Counted from the stretch's first letter, positions 1 to 7,786 are shown. The stretch: DNA of 64,000 bases from JACVRW01 sp963808775 (GCA_963808775.1 CAWEGR010000005.1:1131454-1195453); one strand, 5' to 3'. Numbers and translations: made by a program. The notes: generated from the letters alone by a model not told the origin.

Positions 1-762
1 GACGAAAGGCCGGTCAGGATGGCGCTCGCGCCCATCAGCCGGGCAGCCTCGACCGCCTGGACGAGGTGATTGGCGACAGTCATGTCGATCGTCGCGACCC
101 CGGTCACGTCGATCACCACCACGCGGGCGCGGTTGTCGCGGATAGCCCCCAAGAGCTGCTCGGTCAGCTGGCGCGCCCGGGCCGAGTCGAGCACGCCGAT
201 GATCGGCAGGATCAGCAGACGCTCGCGCACCTGGAGGACGGGAGTGGAAAGTTCTCGGATGGACTCCTGCTGCTCGCGGATGATCCGCTCGCGCTCGTCC
301 ACGAAGCTCACGCCCACGGTCACCGCGATGCTGTTGGCCGCCGGCTCATATGAGTCAAGGATGCGATGGAGCAGGTCAGGGTCGCGCTGATCGCGCTCGT
401 AGTTGACGAACAGCGACCTCGCGAGCACGTCGCGCAGCAGCAGCACGATGCCGAGGACCTCGTCCGTCTCCACGCCGCGGGGGATGATGCGCTCGGAGAG
501 GTCCCTCGCGTACTCCTGGAGCGTCTCGACGCTCCCGGTCTCCAGGGCGGTGACGTAGTTGTCGTAAACGGCCGTGACCTCCGAGAAGATCTCGTCCGGC
601 TCCATGACGCTCAAGCAGCTTGGCTTCCGTTATGCGTCGCACCCACTTCTCGCGCAACGCCTCCCGGTTCTGACGCAGATGGTCGACGAGCTCATGCAGG
701 AGCTCGGGGTCAACCGCCGGCGCCGTGATCGGGACCTTCGTTTCGCTCGCTCTTGGCTCCAT
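1..762 (-). CDS. RsbR-type stressosome co-antagonist (STAS domain), partial, frameshifted
   Basis: The C-terminus runs off the left edge. The N-terminal part (ELVDHLRQNREALREKW) resembles the sensor half of RsbR proteins. The C-terminal part is a STAS domain with VVVIDVTGVATIDMTVANHL, in which the Thr after IDM sits where RsbR/RsbS proteins are phosphorylated. By family knowledge such proteins build the stressosome that controls a general stress response. The start at 762 is chosen because GGAGGG lies six bases upstream. The frame changes near 605, between AKLL and SVMEPDEIF, where one extra base is present; both halves align with the family, so either the gene is broken or the base is an error. 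It follows the TetR gene on the same strand by 17 bases, suggesting co-transcription. No rsbS, rsbT or rsbU is visible, though these could lie beyond the edge. Confidence 0.75.
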
Positions 763-779
763 CGACCCTCCTGGTCTGC

Positions 780-1385
780 TCATCCGATCGGGCGTCGGCG
801 AGCGCCGTCGAGGAAGAGCGTGGTGATCCTGGCGATCGTGTCTTCCCTACCCGTACCCGGCTTGGAACGCAGCACGCTGACGACGAGGCTCACGAGTACG
901 TCGGTCAGCCAGGTGGCCGGAACGTCATCACGAAGGTCGCCTGTGCTCTGCGCGCGCTCAATGAGCCGGCGCAACGGCTGGCCGACGCGGCGCTCGAACT
1001 CGGCCGCGTCGAGCTGAACCCGGTCACGTGCGAGCACGATGAATGCGTCACCGACCTCAACCAGGGCCCTGACCGCTCGCGTCACGCCCTCGTCGGTGGT
1101 CACCTCCTCCAGCCGCGCCGCAACGAGTCGCGCTTCGGCATCGGCCACGGCAAGGGCGGCAAGGTCGTCCAGTACCGCCTGACGGTTGGGGAAGTAGCGG
1201 TACAGCGTTGCGCGAGCCACGCCGGCCGACGCCGCCACGTCGGCCATGCTCGCCGACTCCCCGCTTGCGGCAATCACGCGTGCGGCTGCTTCGAGAATCG
1301 CGTCGATCACACGCTGCTGCAGCGCCGGGCGAGGCGCGGCCAAGGACGTCTGAGGGAGGTTTACCTCTGGCCTGTTTTGGGACAT
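780..1385 (-). CDS. TetR/AcrR family transcriptional regulator
   Basis: This 201-residue protein has a typical N-terminal TetR helix-turn-helix: AILEAAARVIAASG, then MADVAASAGVARATLYRYFPNRQAV at about residues 45-70. The C-terminal ligand domain is helical and unassigned. The frame stays open far upstream, but the start at 1385 (MSQNRPEV) is preferred because it gives the usual 20-30 residue lead into the HTH and leaves the palindromic operator candidate at 1394-1417 just upstream, as expected for autoregulation. It is transcribed toward the RsbR-type gene with a 17-base gap, so it may control that gene. The ligand is unknown. Confidence 0.85.
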   Translation of the reverse strand: MSQNRPEVNLPQTSLAAPRPALQQRVIDAILEAAARVIAASGESASMADVAASAGVARATLYRYFPNRQAVLDDLAALAVADAEARLVAARLEEVTTDEGVTRAVRALVEVGDAFIVLARDRVQLDAAEFERRVGQPLRRLIERAQSTGDLRDDVPATWLTDVLVSLVVSVLRSKPGTGREDTIARITTLFLDGARRRPIG

Positions 1386-1393
1386 AGATGTCT

Positions 1394-1417
1394 CATACTT
1401 GTATGCATCTGTATGCA
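1394..1417. promoter_or_regulatory. Candidate TetR operator (overlapping inverted repeats)
   Basis: Two overlapping palindromes lie just upstream of the TetR start: CATAC-TT-GTATG at 1394-1405 (perfect 5-base arms) and TGCAT-CTGT-ATGCA at 1404-1417 (perfect 5-base arms). TGTATGCA also occurs twice in tandem here. The AT content is high for this genome. Position and symmetry suit an autoregulatory TetR site; binding is inferred. Confidence 0.5.
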
Positions 1418-1580
1418 CGTTATACGCTAACGTCCCCACAGCGCGACGATTTGAACCGCCCCGGTTCGCGGTTCCGTCGCGAGGAGTTGCCACCACCGGG
1501 CACGAGCGCCCGGCGGGTCCGCATCCCGGTGCGTGGCAGCTCCGTGCTAACCGGGCTTCGCTCGCTCTTGTCGCGCGGAG

Positions 1581-2060
1581 TTGATCGGCTTCGCCTCTCC
1601 GATCGGCCGCCTCAGCGCCATTCTGCGAATCACCGACGTGGCGACGGGAATCACGGCTACCTCCGTGGTGCCCGTGGACTTGCACAAGCCGGTCGAGGGT
1701 GGTGCCGGGCCCCCCGAGATGATCGTCCCGGAGAGCGACGTGCGCGCTCGCGACCTGAGGGCGGAGACCGAGCGCGTGCGCCTGGTGCCCAGCATCCGGG
1801 GAGGAGCCCTGTCGGGGGAGCTCCTGACGATGGAGTTCGACGGCCTGTGCGCTCACGGGCTGGCCCTCGTGCTCTCCAGGGCGCTGCGCGCGGGCGCGCT
1901 CACCAGCGCCACTTGCTCTGAGGAGACTCGTGGGGCGGCGACGAACGGGGGCGCCGGCGGCGGGATCGAGCAGGACATGAGGCCCGACGTGGGCCCGAAG
2001 AGACGCCCAAACGACACAGGGAGGATCCAGCATGACCGGACAGACGACCTACGCATATGA
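1581..2060 (+). CDS. Hypothetical protein, doubtful
   Basis: This is an open frame of up to 159 residues with a TTG start and strongly GC-rich third codon positions, as in real genes here. I do not recognise a family. The most protein-like part is DVATGITATSVVPVDLH, followed by an Asp/Glu/Arg-rich stretch. GGAG directly abuts the TTG, which is too close for a good ribosome site, and the frame overlaps the well-supported next gene by 29 bases. If it is not real, 1386-2031 is an intergenic stretch holding only the operator candidate. Confidence 0.25.
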   Translation: MIGFASPIGRLSAILRITDVATGITATSVVPVDLHKPVEGGAGPPEMIVPESDVRARDLRAETERVRLVPSIRGGALSGELLTMEFDGLCAHGLALVLSRALRAGALTSATCSEETRGAATNGGAGGGIEQDMRPDVGPKRRPNDTGRIQHDRTDDLRI

Positions 2061-2532
2061 CTGGGTTGGGCGGGAGATCATCGACAACGACGGCAAGAAG
2101 GTCGGAACCGTCGAGGACCTCTACTGCGAGGACGGAACAGCGAACCCCGAGTGGGCGGCGGTCCGCAGCGGGATGCTCGGCTCGAAGCTCAAGTTCGTGC
2201 CGATCACGCACGTTGAGCCACACGGGACGCAGCTTCAGGTCCCGTACGACAAGGATCAGATCAAAGATGCCCCGAACGTAAAACCAGGCGCAGACCTCTC
2301 CTCCCGGGAAGAAGAGCGACTGTGCGCGCACTACGGCATGCACTATCGCGGCGCCTCGGGCCGGAGGCCGGTCGGGCGCGCCGCGAATGGACCCTCCACC
2401 CGAGATGCGCCGACGCGGTCCGAGGAGGAGAGCCGCCTCGGGACCGCGCGTGAGCAGGCCGGGCGGGCGCGGCTGCGCAGGTACGTCGTGACCGAGCAGG
2501 TGCAGAAGGGGGTTCCCATTCGCCGCGCATAA
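2032..2532 (+). CDS. PRC-barrel protein with a truncated DUF2382 domain
   Basis: Residues about 1-80 form a PRC-barrel domain (YAYDWVGREIIDNDGKKVGT, then WAAVRSGMLGSKLKFVPI), a fold known from photosynthetic reaction-centre H subunits and RimM and common in actinobacterial stress-associated proteins. From about residue 125, TRSEEESRLGT and RARLRRYVVTEQVQKGVPIRR match the start of DUF2382, which normally runs about 100 residues further. Here the frame stops at 2532. The next frame continues DUF2382-like for 18 codons (KAHVVREERIDAEGDVG) to a stop at 2585-2587, so the gene is frameshifted and also shortened. Start support: AGGGAGG at 2018-2024, eight bases before the ATG. Probably a decayed copy. 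Confidence 0.75.
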   Translation: MTGQTTYAYDWVGREIIDNDGKKVGTVEDLYCEDGTANPEWAAVRSGMLGSKLKFVPITHVEPHGTQLQVPYDKDQIKDAPNVKPGADLSSREEERLCAHYGMHYRGASGRRPVGRAANGPSTRDAPTRSEEESRLGTAREQAGRARLRRYVVTEQVQKGVPIRRA

Positions 2533-2699
2533 GGCCCACGTCGTGCGGGAGGAGCGCATCGACGCCGAAGGCGACGTCGGCCGGTAGGGCGACCCGCCCG
2601 TCGCTTTCAGTTGAGGGCGCCAGTCCTGGGCATCCTCCACACTTTGGCACGGGCGCGACGGGGTACGCTCACTCGGTCACCCGCGGAAGGAGCGATCAG

Positions 2700-3041
2700 A
2701 TGGCCGAGTCCAGCGTCAACCTCGTAGCGCTCAACCCCCAGCCGATTCCACCGGGCGTGGAGATCAACCTCGTGGCTCTCAACCCGCAGCCGCTTCCACC
2801 CGACGCGACGATCGAGCTGGTCGCGCTGAATCCCCAGCCGCTGCCGCCCGACGCCACGATCAATCTCGTCGCGCTCAACCCCCAGCCGATCCCGCCCGGA
2901 ATCAAGATCAACCTGGTGGCGCTCAACCCGCAGCCGCTGCCGCCGAGGGCGACGATCGACTTCGTCGCGCTGAACCCGCAGCCGCTGCCGCCGAACGGCA
3001 CGCTCGACTTCGTGTCGGTATCCGCCTGGGCGGCCGACTGA
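2700..3041 (+). CDS. Six-repeat LNPQPLPP small protein
   Basis: A 113-residue protein made almost wholly of six tandem 16-residue units with consensus NLVALNPQPLPPDATI. There is a 6-residue lead (MAESSV) and a short divergent tail (DFVSVSAWAAD). Within a unit VALNPQP and PP are invariant; L/I and the last four residues vary (GVEI, DATI, GIKI, RATI, NGTL). It has no Cys, signal peptide or membrane segment. AAGGAG about eight bases upstream of the ATG is a good ribosome site, and the frame ends just before a strong hairpin, so expression is likely. Proline spacing suggests an extended or polyproline-type structure alternating with short beta strands. I recall similar motifs only in uncharacterised proteins; the function is unknown. 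Confidence 0.85.
   Translation: MAESSVNLVALNPQPIPPGVEINLVALNPQPLPPDATIELVALNPQPLPPDATINLVALNPQPIPPGIKINLVALNPQPLPPRATIDFVALNPQPLPPNGTLDFVSVSAWAAD
2718..3005. repeat. Six tandem 48-base coding repeats
   Basis: Six head-to-tail 48-base units, each coding for one 16-residue LNPQPLPP unit. The copies differ mainly at third codon positions and in the four variable codons, so the repeat is kept at protein level. There are no spacers, which rules out a CRISPR-like array. Confidence 0.9.
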
Positions 3042-3066
3042 TCGCAGCGCCCGGAGCGGACGGCCC

Positions 3067-3103
3067 GCGCCGCACCGGCTGGACTTCAGCCGGGGAGCGG
3101 CGC
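3067..3103. terminator. Bidirectional hairpin terminator
   Basis: Outer arms GCGCCGC (3067-3073) and GCGGCGC (3097-3103) enclose inner arms CCGGCT and AGCCGG (3075-3093) with a 7-base loop. It lies between two convergent genes, the LNPQPLPP gene (ends 3041) and the Hcp-like gene (ends 3120). There is no T-tract, as is common in high-GC actinobacteria. Confidence 0.65.
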
Positions 3104-3119
3104 GAGCCCCGCTAGATGA

Positions 3120-3666
3120 TCAGTCGGTGCAAGCGGTATTGAATGGGCCGTTCTTGAGCAGGTCCCAGCCTGCGGCGAAGACGTTGCCGCCGCCGCCGGT
3201 CTCGGACCCCTGGGTGTACGACTGCACGATCGTGGCGTAGCTGAACGAGACGCTCTCGCTCGGCCGGTCGTCGCCGCCGCTGCTTTGGGTGTAGCCCGTG
3301 ATGCGCACCCCGGTGAAGCAGTAGCGCAGGTACACGTTGACCTTTTCCGCGCCCGGCGTCGTGAACCGCACCTTGGCGGTCGGGATCGTCGTGCCGTTCG
3401 CGGTGCGGAGCATGAGCTGGGGCGATGACTTGTCGAGCTGCTTCGTCACGGTGACCTCGCGAGAACGAGGGCCCCTTGGCGGCGGCGTTTCTGCCCACCC
3501 CGATTTGGAACGAGCTGAGCTCGATCTGGTTCTCAAAGCCGACCGCGATCGACTCCCCCGGGATGCCGGGGAGCTCGAGGTATATGTTGGCCGACGCCGC
3601 ACTGGGCAGCGCCATAAGAAAGGCGCACGTGGCTACGAGCGCGCCGATGCGAGTCCTCGCCTTCAA
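3120..3666 (-). CDS. Secreted Hcp-family (T6SS tube-like) protein, frameshifted
   Basis: About 181 residues after joining two frames. TTG at 3666 with AGGAGG upstream starts a Sec signal peptide (KARTRIGALVATCAFLMALP, cleavage after SAASA). The mature part NIYLELPGIPGESI, IELSSFQIGVGRNA, then EVTVTKQLDKSSPQLM and KVRFTTPGAEKVNVYLRYCF follows the beta-barrel order of Hcp proteins. The frame changes near 3470 by one extra base beside a G/C run. Hcp normally forms type VI secretion tubes, but no tss gene is in the window and the signal peptide implies ordinary export. Family members with signal peptides are known in actinobacteria without T6SS; their role is unclear. Divergent from efp. Confidence 0.7.
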
Positions 3667-3703
3667 GACTTCCTCCTTGATTGGTTGAGGCGACCCTATG
3701 CCC

Positions 3704-3725
3704 GTTTGTGATCTTTGCAACAAAC
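3704..3725. promoter_or_regulatory. Inverted repeat in the Hcp/efp divergent promoter region
   Basis: GTTTGT (3704-3709) and ACAAAC (3720-3725) are perfect 6-base arms around 10 bases, in the AT-richest part of the gap between the divergent Hcp-like and efp genes. It may be a regulator site; no protein can be assigned. Confidence 0.3.
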
Positions 3726-3773
3726 TGATCGCCTGGGCGAGGTGCTCCGTGGACACTAGGCTTGCGGGCCGCG

Positions 3774-4334
3774 ATGGTCAGCACCAACCAGTTCAAGAAC
3801 GGCATGCACGTCGAGGTCGACGGCAGGATCTTCCGGATCGTCGAGTTCCAGCACGTCAAGCCCGGCAAGGGCGGCGCGTTCGTCCGCACGAAGCTGAAGC
3901 GCGCCGACGACGGCGCCGTGATCGACAGGACCTTCCGCGCCGGCGAGAAGTTCCGCCCCGTGCGCACCGAGTCGCGCAAGATGACGTTCCTCTACTCGGA
4001 CGGCACGGACGCGCATTTCATGGACTCCCAGACCTACGACCAGATGGCCGTGCCGGAGGAGTCCGTCCAGGAGTCGCTCAAGTGGGTGCTGCCGAACGAG
4101 GAGGTCGAGGTCCTGTACGTGGACGAGCGCCCGAACGACGTGCAGGTGCCGAGCGCCGTCGAGCTTGCCGTGACCGAGACCGAGCCCGGGCTGCGCGGGG
4201 ACACCGCGTCGGGCGGGGGCGACAAGCCCGCCACGCTCGAGTCCGGCGTCGTGGTGCGGGTGCCGCTGTTCGTGAACGTCGGCGATCGGGTGCGCGTGGA
4301 CACGCGCTCGGGCGAGTACGTCTCGCGGGCCTGA
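3774..4334 (+). CDS. efp: Elongation factor P
   Basis: The 186-residue length is normal for EF-P, which enters stalled ribosomes and promotes peptide bonds at polyproline stretches. Three domains are visible: the N-terminal KOW-like domain (NQFKNGMHVEVDGRIFRIVE, FQHVKPGKGGAFVRTKLK), a middle OB domain (TFLYSDGTDAHFMDSQTYDQ) and a C-terminal OB domain ending VNVGDRVRVDTRSGEYVSR. The lysine in KPGKGG is at the tip that carries the functional modification in other bacteria. The start at 3774 (MVSTNQ) fits the family. It heads an efp-nusB-xseB-like-ispA-dxs run. The upstream LNPQPLPP protein is a conceivable EF-P client. Confidence 0.97.
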   Translation: MVSTNQFKNGMHVEVDGRIFRIVEFQHVKPGKGGAFVRTKLKRADDGAVIDRTFRAGEKFRPVRTESRKMTFLYSDGTDAHFMDSQTYDQMAVPEESVQESLKWVLPNEEVEVLYVDERPNDVQVPSAVELAVTETEPGLRGDTASGGGDKPATLESGVVVRVPLFVNVGDRVRVDTRSGEYVSRA

Positions 4335-4721
4335 GTGGCCCGGCGGAGCGATCAGCGCAGGGCGGCGGTGGTGGCGCTCTACCAATCGGACGTGACAAGC
4401 CGGTCCGCGGGCGACCTGCTCGGCCGTGACGCGTCGGCGTTCACGCGCGAGCTCGTGGAGGGCACCGAGGCGGAGCGGGGCGAGCTCGACGAGCTGATCT
4501 CGCGCCACTCGACCGGCTGGTCGCTCGACCGGATCGCGCCGCTCGAGCGCAACATCCTGCGCGTGGCGCTCCACGAGCTGCGCAGCCGCCCCGACGTGCC
4601 GACCGAGGTCGCGATCGACGAGGCGATCGAGGCGGCGAAGGAGCTCTGCGGCGCCGACGCTCCCGGCTTCGTCAACGGCATACTCGGCGCCGTGGCCCGC
4701 GAGGAGGAGGCACGCGCATGA
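4335..4721 (+). CDS. nusB: Transcription antitermination factor NusB
   Basis: The 128-residue all-helical NusB protein binds boxA RNA with NusE (S10) and acts in rRNA antitermination. It begins with RRSDQRRAAVVALYQSDV and ends with the conserved DVPTEVAIDEAIEAAKELCG and APGFVNGILGAVAREE. The GTG start directly follows the efp stop. The efp-nusB pairing is widespread, and the stop overlaps the next start (ATGA). Confidence 0.95.
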   Translation: MARRSDQRRAAVVALYQSDVTSRSAGDLLGRDASAFTRELVEGTEAERGELDELISRHSTGWSLDRIAPLERNILRVALHELRSRPDVPTEVAIDEAIEAAKELCGADAPGFVNGILGAVAREEEARA

Positions 4722-4918
4722 GCGAGCCCTCCTCGATCGCCGAGCTCGCCGAGGAGCTCGAGCGCGTGGCGGACCTGCTGCGCTCGGAGGCGGTCGACCC
4801 CGACGAGGGCGCCGACCTCGTCGAGCGCTGCGCGGAGCTCGCCGCGCGGCTCGGAGCCGAGATCGACGCCCGCGCTCGCGGCGCCGGCGAATCCGAGGGG
4901 CAGGAGCGCCTTCTGTGA
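4718..4918 (+). CDS. Small XseB-like helical protein
   Basis: This 66-residue acidic protein begins SIAELAEELERVADLLRSEA, followed by DPDEGADLVERCAELAARLG. The two-helix hairpin with a DPDEG turn resembles exodeoxyribonuclease VII small subunits, which often lie just upstream of ispA. However, a second XseB-like gene sits beside xseA at 16713. Which one partners XseA cannot be told from sequence. It overlaps nusB by four bases and ispA by four (GTGA), so it is clearly part of the operon. It could also be an unrelated small coiled-coil protein. Confidence 0.7.
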   Translation: MSEPSSIAELAEELERVADLLRSEAVDPDEGADLVERCAELAARLGAEIDARARGAGESEGQERLL

Positions 4919-5793
4919 GCGCCGTCCAGGCCGCGACGTACCCCGTCGAGCTCCAGAACCGAGTCGAGAACTATCTCGAGAGCCTGCGCTTCGGCACCGA
5001 GCCCGGAACCGCCCGGCTCGAGGAGGCGATGCGCTACTCGCTGCTCGCCGGCGGCAAGCGCATCCGCCCGGTGCTCGCGCTCGCGACCGCCGAGGCGCTC
5101 GGGCGCGATCCCGACGGGGTGCTGCCGCTCGCGGGCGCCCTCGAGATGATCCACACCTACTCGCTGATCCACGACGACCTGCCGGCGATGGACGACGACG
5201 ACCTGCGCCGCGGCAAGCCCACCTGCCACGTGGCGTTCGGCGAGGACGTGGCGATCCTCGCGGGCGACGGCCTGTTCGCCGAGGCCCTGCGCCTCGTCCT
5301 CACGGAGCAGGGCGGCGATCCGGCGGGCGTGCTCGCCGCCGCGTCCGAGATCGTCTCGGCCGTCGCCGTGGGGGGGATGGTGGGCGGCCAGTTCCTCGAC
5401 GTCAACGGGGACCCGGCGACCGACCTGAGGCACCTGCACGAGCTCAAGACCGGTGCGCTGATCGGCGCGTCGGTGGGCTGCGTCCTCGCGCTCGACGGGC
5501 CGGATCGACCTGCCACAATTCCGTTCCGGCGCTTTGCGGCCGAGCTCGGAGTCGTATTCCAGATCGTCGACGACATCCTCGACGTCACGGGCGACGAGGC
5601 CGAGCTCGGGAAGCCGCGTGGCTCCGATGAGCGGCATGGGAAGGCGACCTACGTGAGCGTGTACGGCCTGGAGCGGGCGAGGGAACTCGCGCGTGAGACA
5701 CATCGCTCGGCGCGCGCGGCGCTCGCCGAGGCCCCCGGGGACACCGGCCGGCTCGGGCAGATCGCCGACTACATCCTCACCCGAACAACATGA
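4915..5793 (+). CDS. ispA: Polyprenyl (farnesyl/geranylgeranyl-type) diphosphate synthase
   Basis: A 292-residue trans-isoprenyl diphosphate synthase that condenses IPP with allylic diphosphates. Visible are LLAGGKRIRPVLALAT, the first Asp-rich motif LIHDDLPAMDDDDLRRGKPT, and the second Asp-rich motif VFQIVDDILDVTGDEAELGK. The DDLPAMD spacing (two extra residues) is typical of bacterial FPP synthases, so a C15 product is likely but not proven. The GTG start overlaps the upstream stop; the stop overlaps the dxs ATG. Its placement before dxs links both ends of the isoprenoid route. Confidence 0.93.
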   Translation: MSAVQAATYPVELQNRVENYLESLRFGTEPGTARLEEAMRYSLLAGGKRIRPVLALATAEALGRDPDGVLPLAGALEMIHTYSLIHDDLPAMDDDDLRRGKPTCHVAFGEDVAILAGDGLFAEALRLVLTEQGGDPAGVLAAASEIVSAVAVGGMVGGQFLDVNGDPATDLRHLHELKTGALIGASVGCVLALDGPDRPATIPFRRFAAELGVVFQIVDDILDVTGDEAELGKPRGSDERHGKATYVSVYGLERARELARETHRSARAALAEAPGDTGRLGQIADYILTRTT

Positions 5794-7724
5794 CCGACTT
5801 CCTCGACAAGATCGACGGCCCGGCCGACCTGAAGGGCCTCTCCGACGAGGAGCTCCAGACCGTCGCGCAGGAGGTCCGCGAGCTCATCATCGAGACGATC
5901 GGCGAGATCGGCGGGCACTTCGGGGCGAACCTCGGCGCCTGCGAGATCGCCGTCGCCCTGCACTCGCTGCTCGAATCGCCGCGCGACAAGGTGCTCTGGG
6001 ACGTCGGCCATCAGGCCTACCCCCACAAGGTGCTCACCGGGCGCCGCGACGAGCTCGACACGATCCGCAAGTACGGCGGCCTCGCGCCGTTCTGCTCGCT
6101 GGGCGAGTCGGAGCACGACATCATGGGCGCCGGGCACGCCTCGACGTCCGTCTCCTACGCGGTCGGGATCAAGGAGGCGATGCGCCGCGGGGTCGCCGAG
6201 GACGGCAGGGTGGTCGCGGTGATCGGCGACGGCGCGCTCACGGGCGGCGTCTCCTTCGAGGCCCTCCTGAACGCCGGCGGGATGGACCTGCCGATCGTGA
6301 TCGTGGTGAACGACAACGGCATGTCGATCGCCCCGAACGTCGGCGCCCTCTCGCGCTACTTCAACCGCATCCGGCTGAACCCGAAGCTCTACCACGCGCG
6401 CGAGGACGCGGAGGAGACGCTCACGAAGCTCCCCGCCGGCATCGGCAAGCGCATCGAGCGGCTCGGGCCGGTGCTGAAGGAGTCGCTCAAGGCCTACTGG
6501 GCGCCCGGGCTCTTCTTCGAGGAGCTCGACCTCGCCTACGTGGGAGTGATCGACGGCCACGACGTGAAGGCGCTGCGCCAGGCGATCGGCGAGGCGCTCG
6601 AGGCGGACCGCCCGGTCGTGGTGCACTGCAAGACGGTCAAGGGCAAGGGCTTCATCCCCGCCGAGGAGGGCGGGCTCGAGGGCATGGAGAAGTGGCATGC
6701 CGCGAAGCCCGGCTCGATCGTGAACGGCGCGGCGGCGAAGGCCAAGAAGGCAAAGCCGGCCTCGCCCGCGCCGCCGCAGTACACGCAGGTCTTCGGCGAG
6801 GCGCTCGTGGAGGAGGCGCGCCGGGACGAGCGCGTGTGCGGAATCACGGCCGCCATGAACTCGGGGACCGGGCTCAACCTGCTCCAGGGCGCGCTGCCCG
6901 AGCGCTACTACGACGTGGGCATCGCTGAGCAGCACGCGGTCCTGTTCGCCGCGGGACTGGCGCTCGAGGGCGCGAAGCCCGTGGCGGCGATCTACTCGAC
7001 CTTCCTGCAGCGCGGCTATGACCAGATCGTCCACGACGTCTGCCTGCAGAAGCTGAACGTGGTCTTCGCGATGGACCGGGCGGGCCTCGTGGGCGACGAC
7101 GGGCCGACCCACCACGGCGCCTTCGACATCTCCTACCTGCGCTGCCTGCCGCACATGGTCCAGATGGCGCCGCGCGACGAGGCGATGCTCGTCCACATGC
7201 TGCGCACGGCGCTCGTCTACGACGACGGCCCGGTCGCGCTGCGCTACCCGCGCGGGGAGGCCGAGGGCGTCGGTCTGCCGGCGCGTCCCGAGCCGATCGA
7301 GATCGGCCGCGGCGAGCTGCTCGGCGAGGGCGAGCGCGTGGCGTTCCTCGGCTACGGCTACGGGGTGAGCGTGGCGAGCGGCGCGGCCCGCCTGCTGGCG
7401 GACGAGCATGGGATCGAGCCGACCGTCGCGGACGCCCGCTTCGCGAAGCCGCTCGACGGGGAGCTCGTGGAGCGCCTCGCGGCGGAGCACGAGCTGCTCG
7501 TCACGGTCGAGGAGAACGTGCTCGCCGGGGGCTTCGGCTCCGGCGTGCTCGAGCACCTCGCCGACCGCGACCTGCTCGGCGACACGCGCATCCTGCGGAT
7601 CGGGCTCCCCGACCGCTACGTGACCCACGGCAAGCCCGCGCTGCTGCGCGAGGAGGTCGGCCTCACGCCCGAGGCCGTGGCCGAGCGGGTCGCCCAGGCC
7701 GTGCTCGAGCCGTCGCTGGCCTAG
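5790..7724 (+). CDS. dxs: 1-deoxy-D-xylulose-5-phosphate synthase
   Basis: This 644-residue thiamine-diphosphate enzyme makes DXP from pyruvate and glyceraldehyde 3-phosphate, the first step of the MEP isoprenoid pathway. The N-terminal domain has WDVGHQAYPHKVLTGRRDEL and the TPP/Mg site IGDGALTGGVSFEALLNAGG with VNDNGMSI. The central domain has VGIAEQHAVLFAAGLA and FLQRGYDQIVHDVCLQKLNV; the C-terminal domain has VTVEENVLAGGFGSGVLEHL. The length is normal. It overlaps ispA by four bases and ends at a bidirectional hairpin. Confidence 0.97.
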   Translation: MTDFLDKIDGPADLKGLSDEELQTVAQEVRELIIETIGEIGGHFGANLGACEIAVALHSLLESPRDKVLWDVGHQAYPHKVLTGRRDELDTIRKYGGLAPFCSLGESEHDIMGAGHASTSVSYAVGIKEAMRRGVAEDGRVVAVIGDGALTGGVSFEALLNAGGMDLPIVIVVNDNGMSIAPNVGALSRYFNRIRLNPKLYHAREDAEETLTKLPAGIGKRIERLGPVLKESLKAYWAPGLFFEELDLAYVGVIDGHDVKALRQAIGEALEADRPVVVHCKTVKGKGFIPAEEGGLEGMEKWHAAKPGSIVNGAAAKAKKAKPASPAPPQYTQVFGEALVEEARRDERVCGITAAMNSGTGLNLLQGALPERYYDVGIAEQHAVLFAAGLALEGAKPVAAIYSTFLQRGYDQIVHDVCLQKLNVVFAMDRAGLVGDDGPTHHGAFDISYLRCLPHMVQMAPRDEAMLVHMLRTALVYDDGPVALRYPRGEAEGVGLPARPEPIEIGRGELLGEGERVAFLGYGYGVSVASGAARLLADEHGIEPTVADARFAKPLDGELVERLAAEHELLVTVEENVLAGGFGSGVLEHLADRDLLGDTRILRIGLPDRYVTHGKPALLREEVGLTPEAVAERVAQAVLEPSLA

Positions 7725-7737
7725 CGGTCCGGAGCGT

Positions 7738-7774
7738 TCCTGGATAAGGGTCGCGAGGCGACACCGATCCAGGA
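7738..7774. terminator. Bidirectional hairpin after dxs
   Basis: TCCTGGAT (7738-7745) and ATCCAGGA (7767-7774) are perfect 8-base arms, and the enclosed bases hold a second stem, GTCGC-GAG-GCGAC. It lies between the convergent dxs and M42 peptidase genes. Confidence 0.7.
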
Positions 7775-7786
7775 CTGCCTGCCCTC

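Noticed and set aside
780..2033. A 417-residue version of the TetR regulator
   Set aside because: Everything before 1385 lacks TetR similarity and includes the operator palindromes; the standard 201-residue form starts at 1385.
2718..3005. CRISPR array suggested by the regular 48-base repeat
   Set aside because: The units are contiguous without spacers and encode a continuous repeat protein.
3120..3666. A type VI secretion locus
   Set aside because: Only an Hcp-like protein is present; there are no sheath, baseplate, ClpV or membrane-complex genes, and the protein has its own signal peptide.
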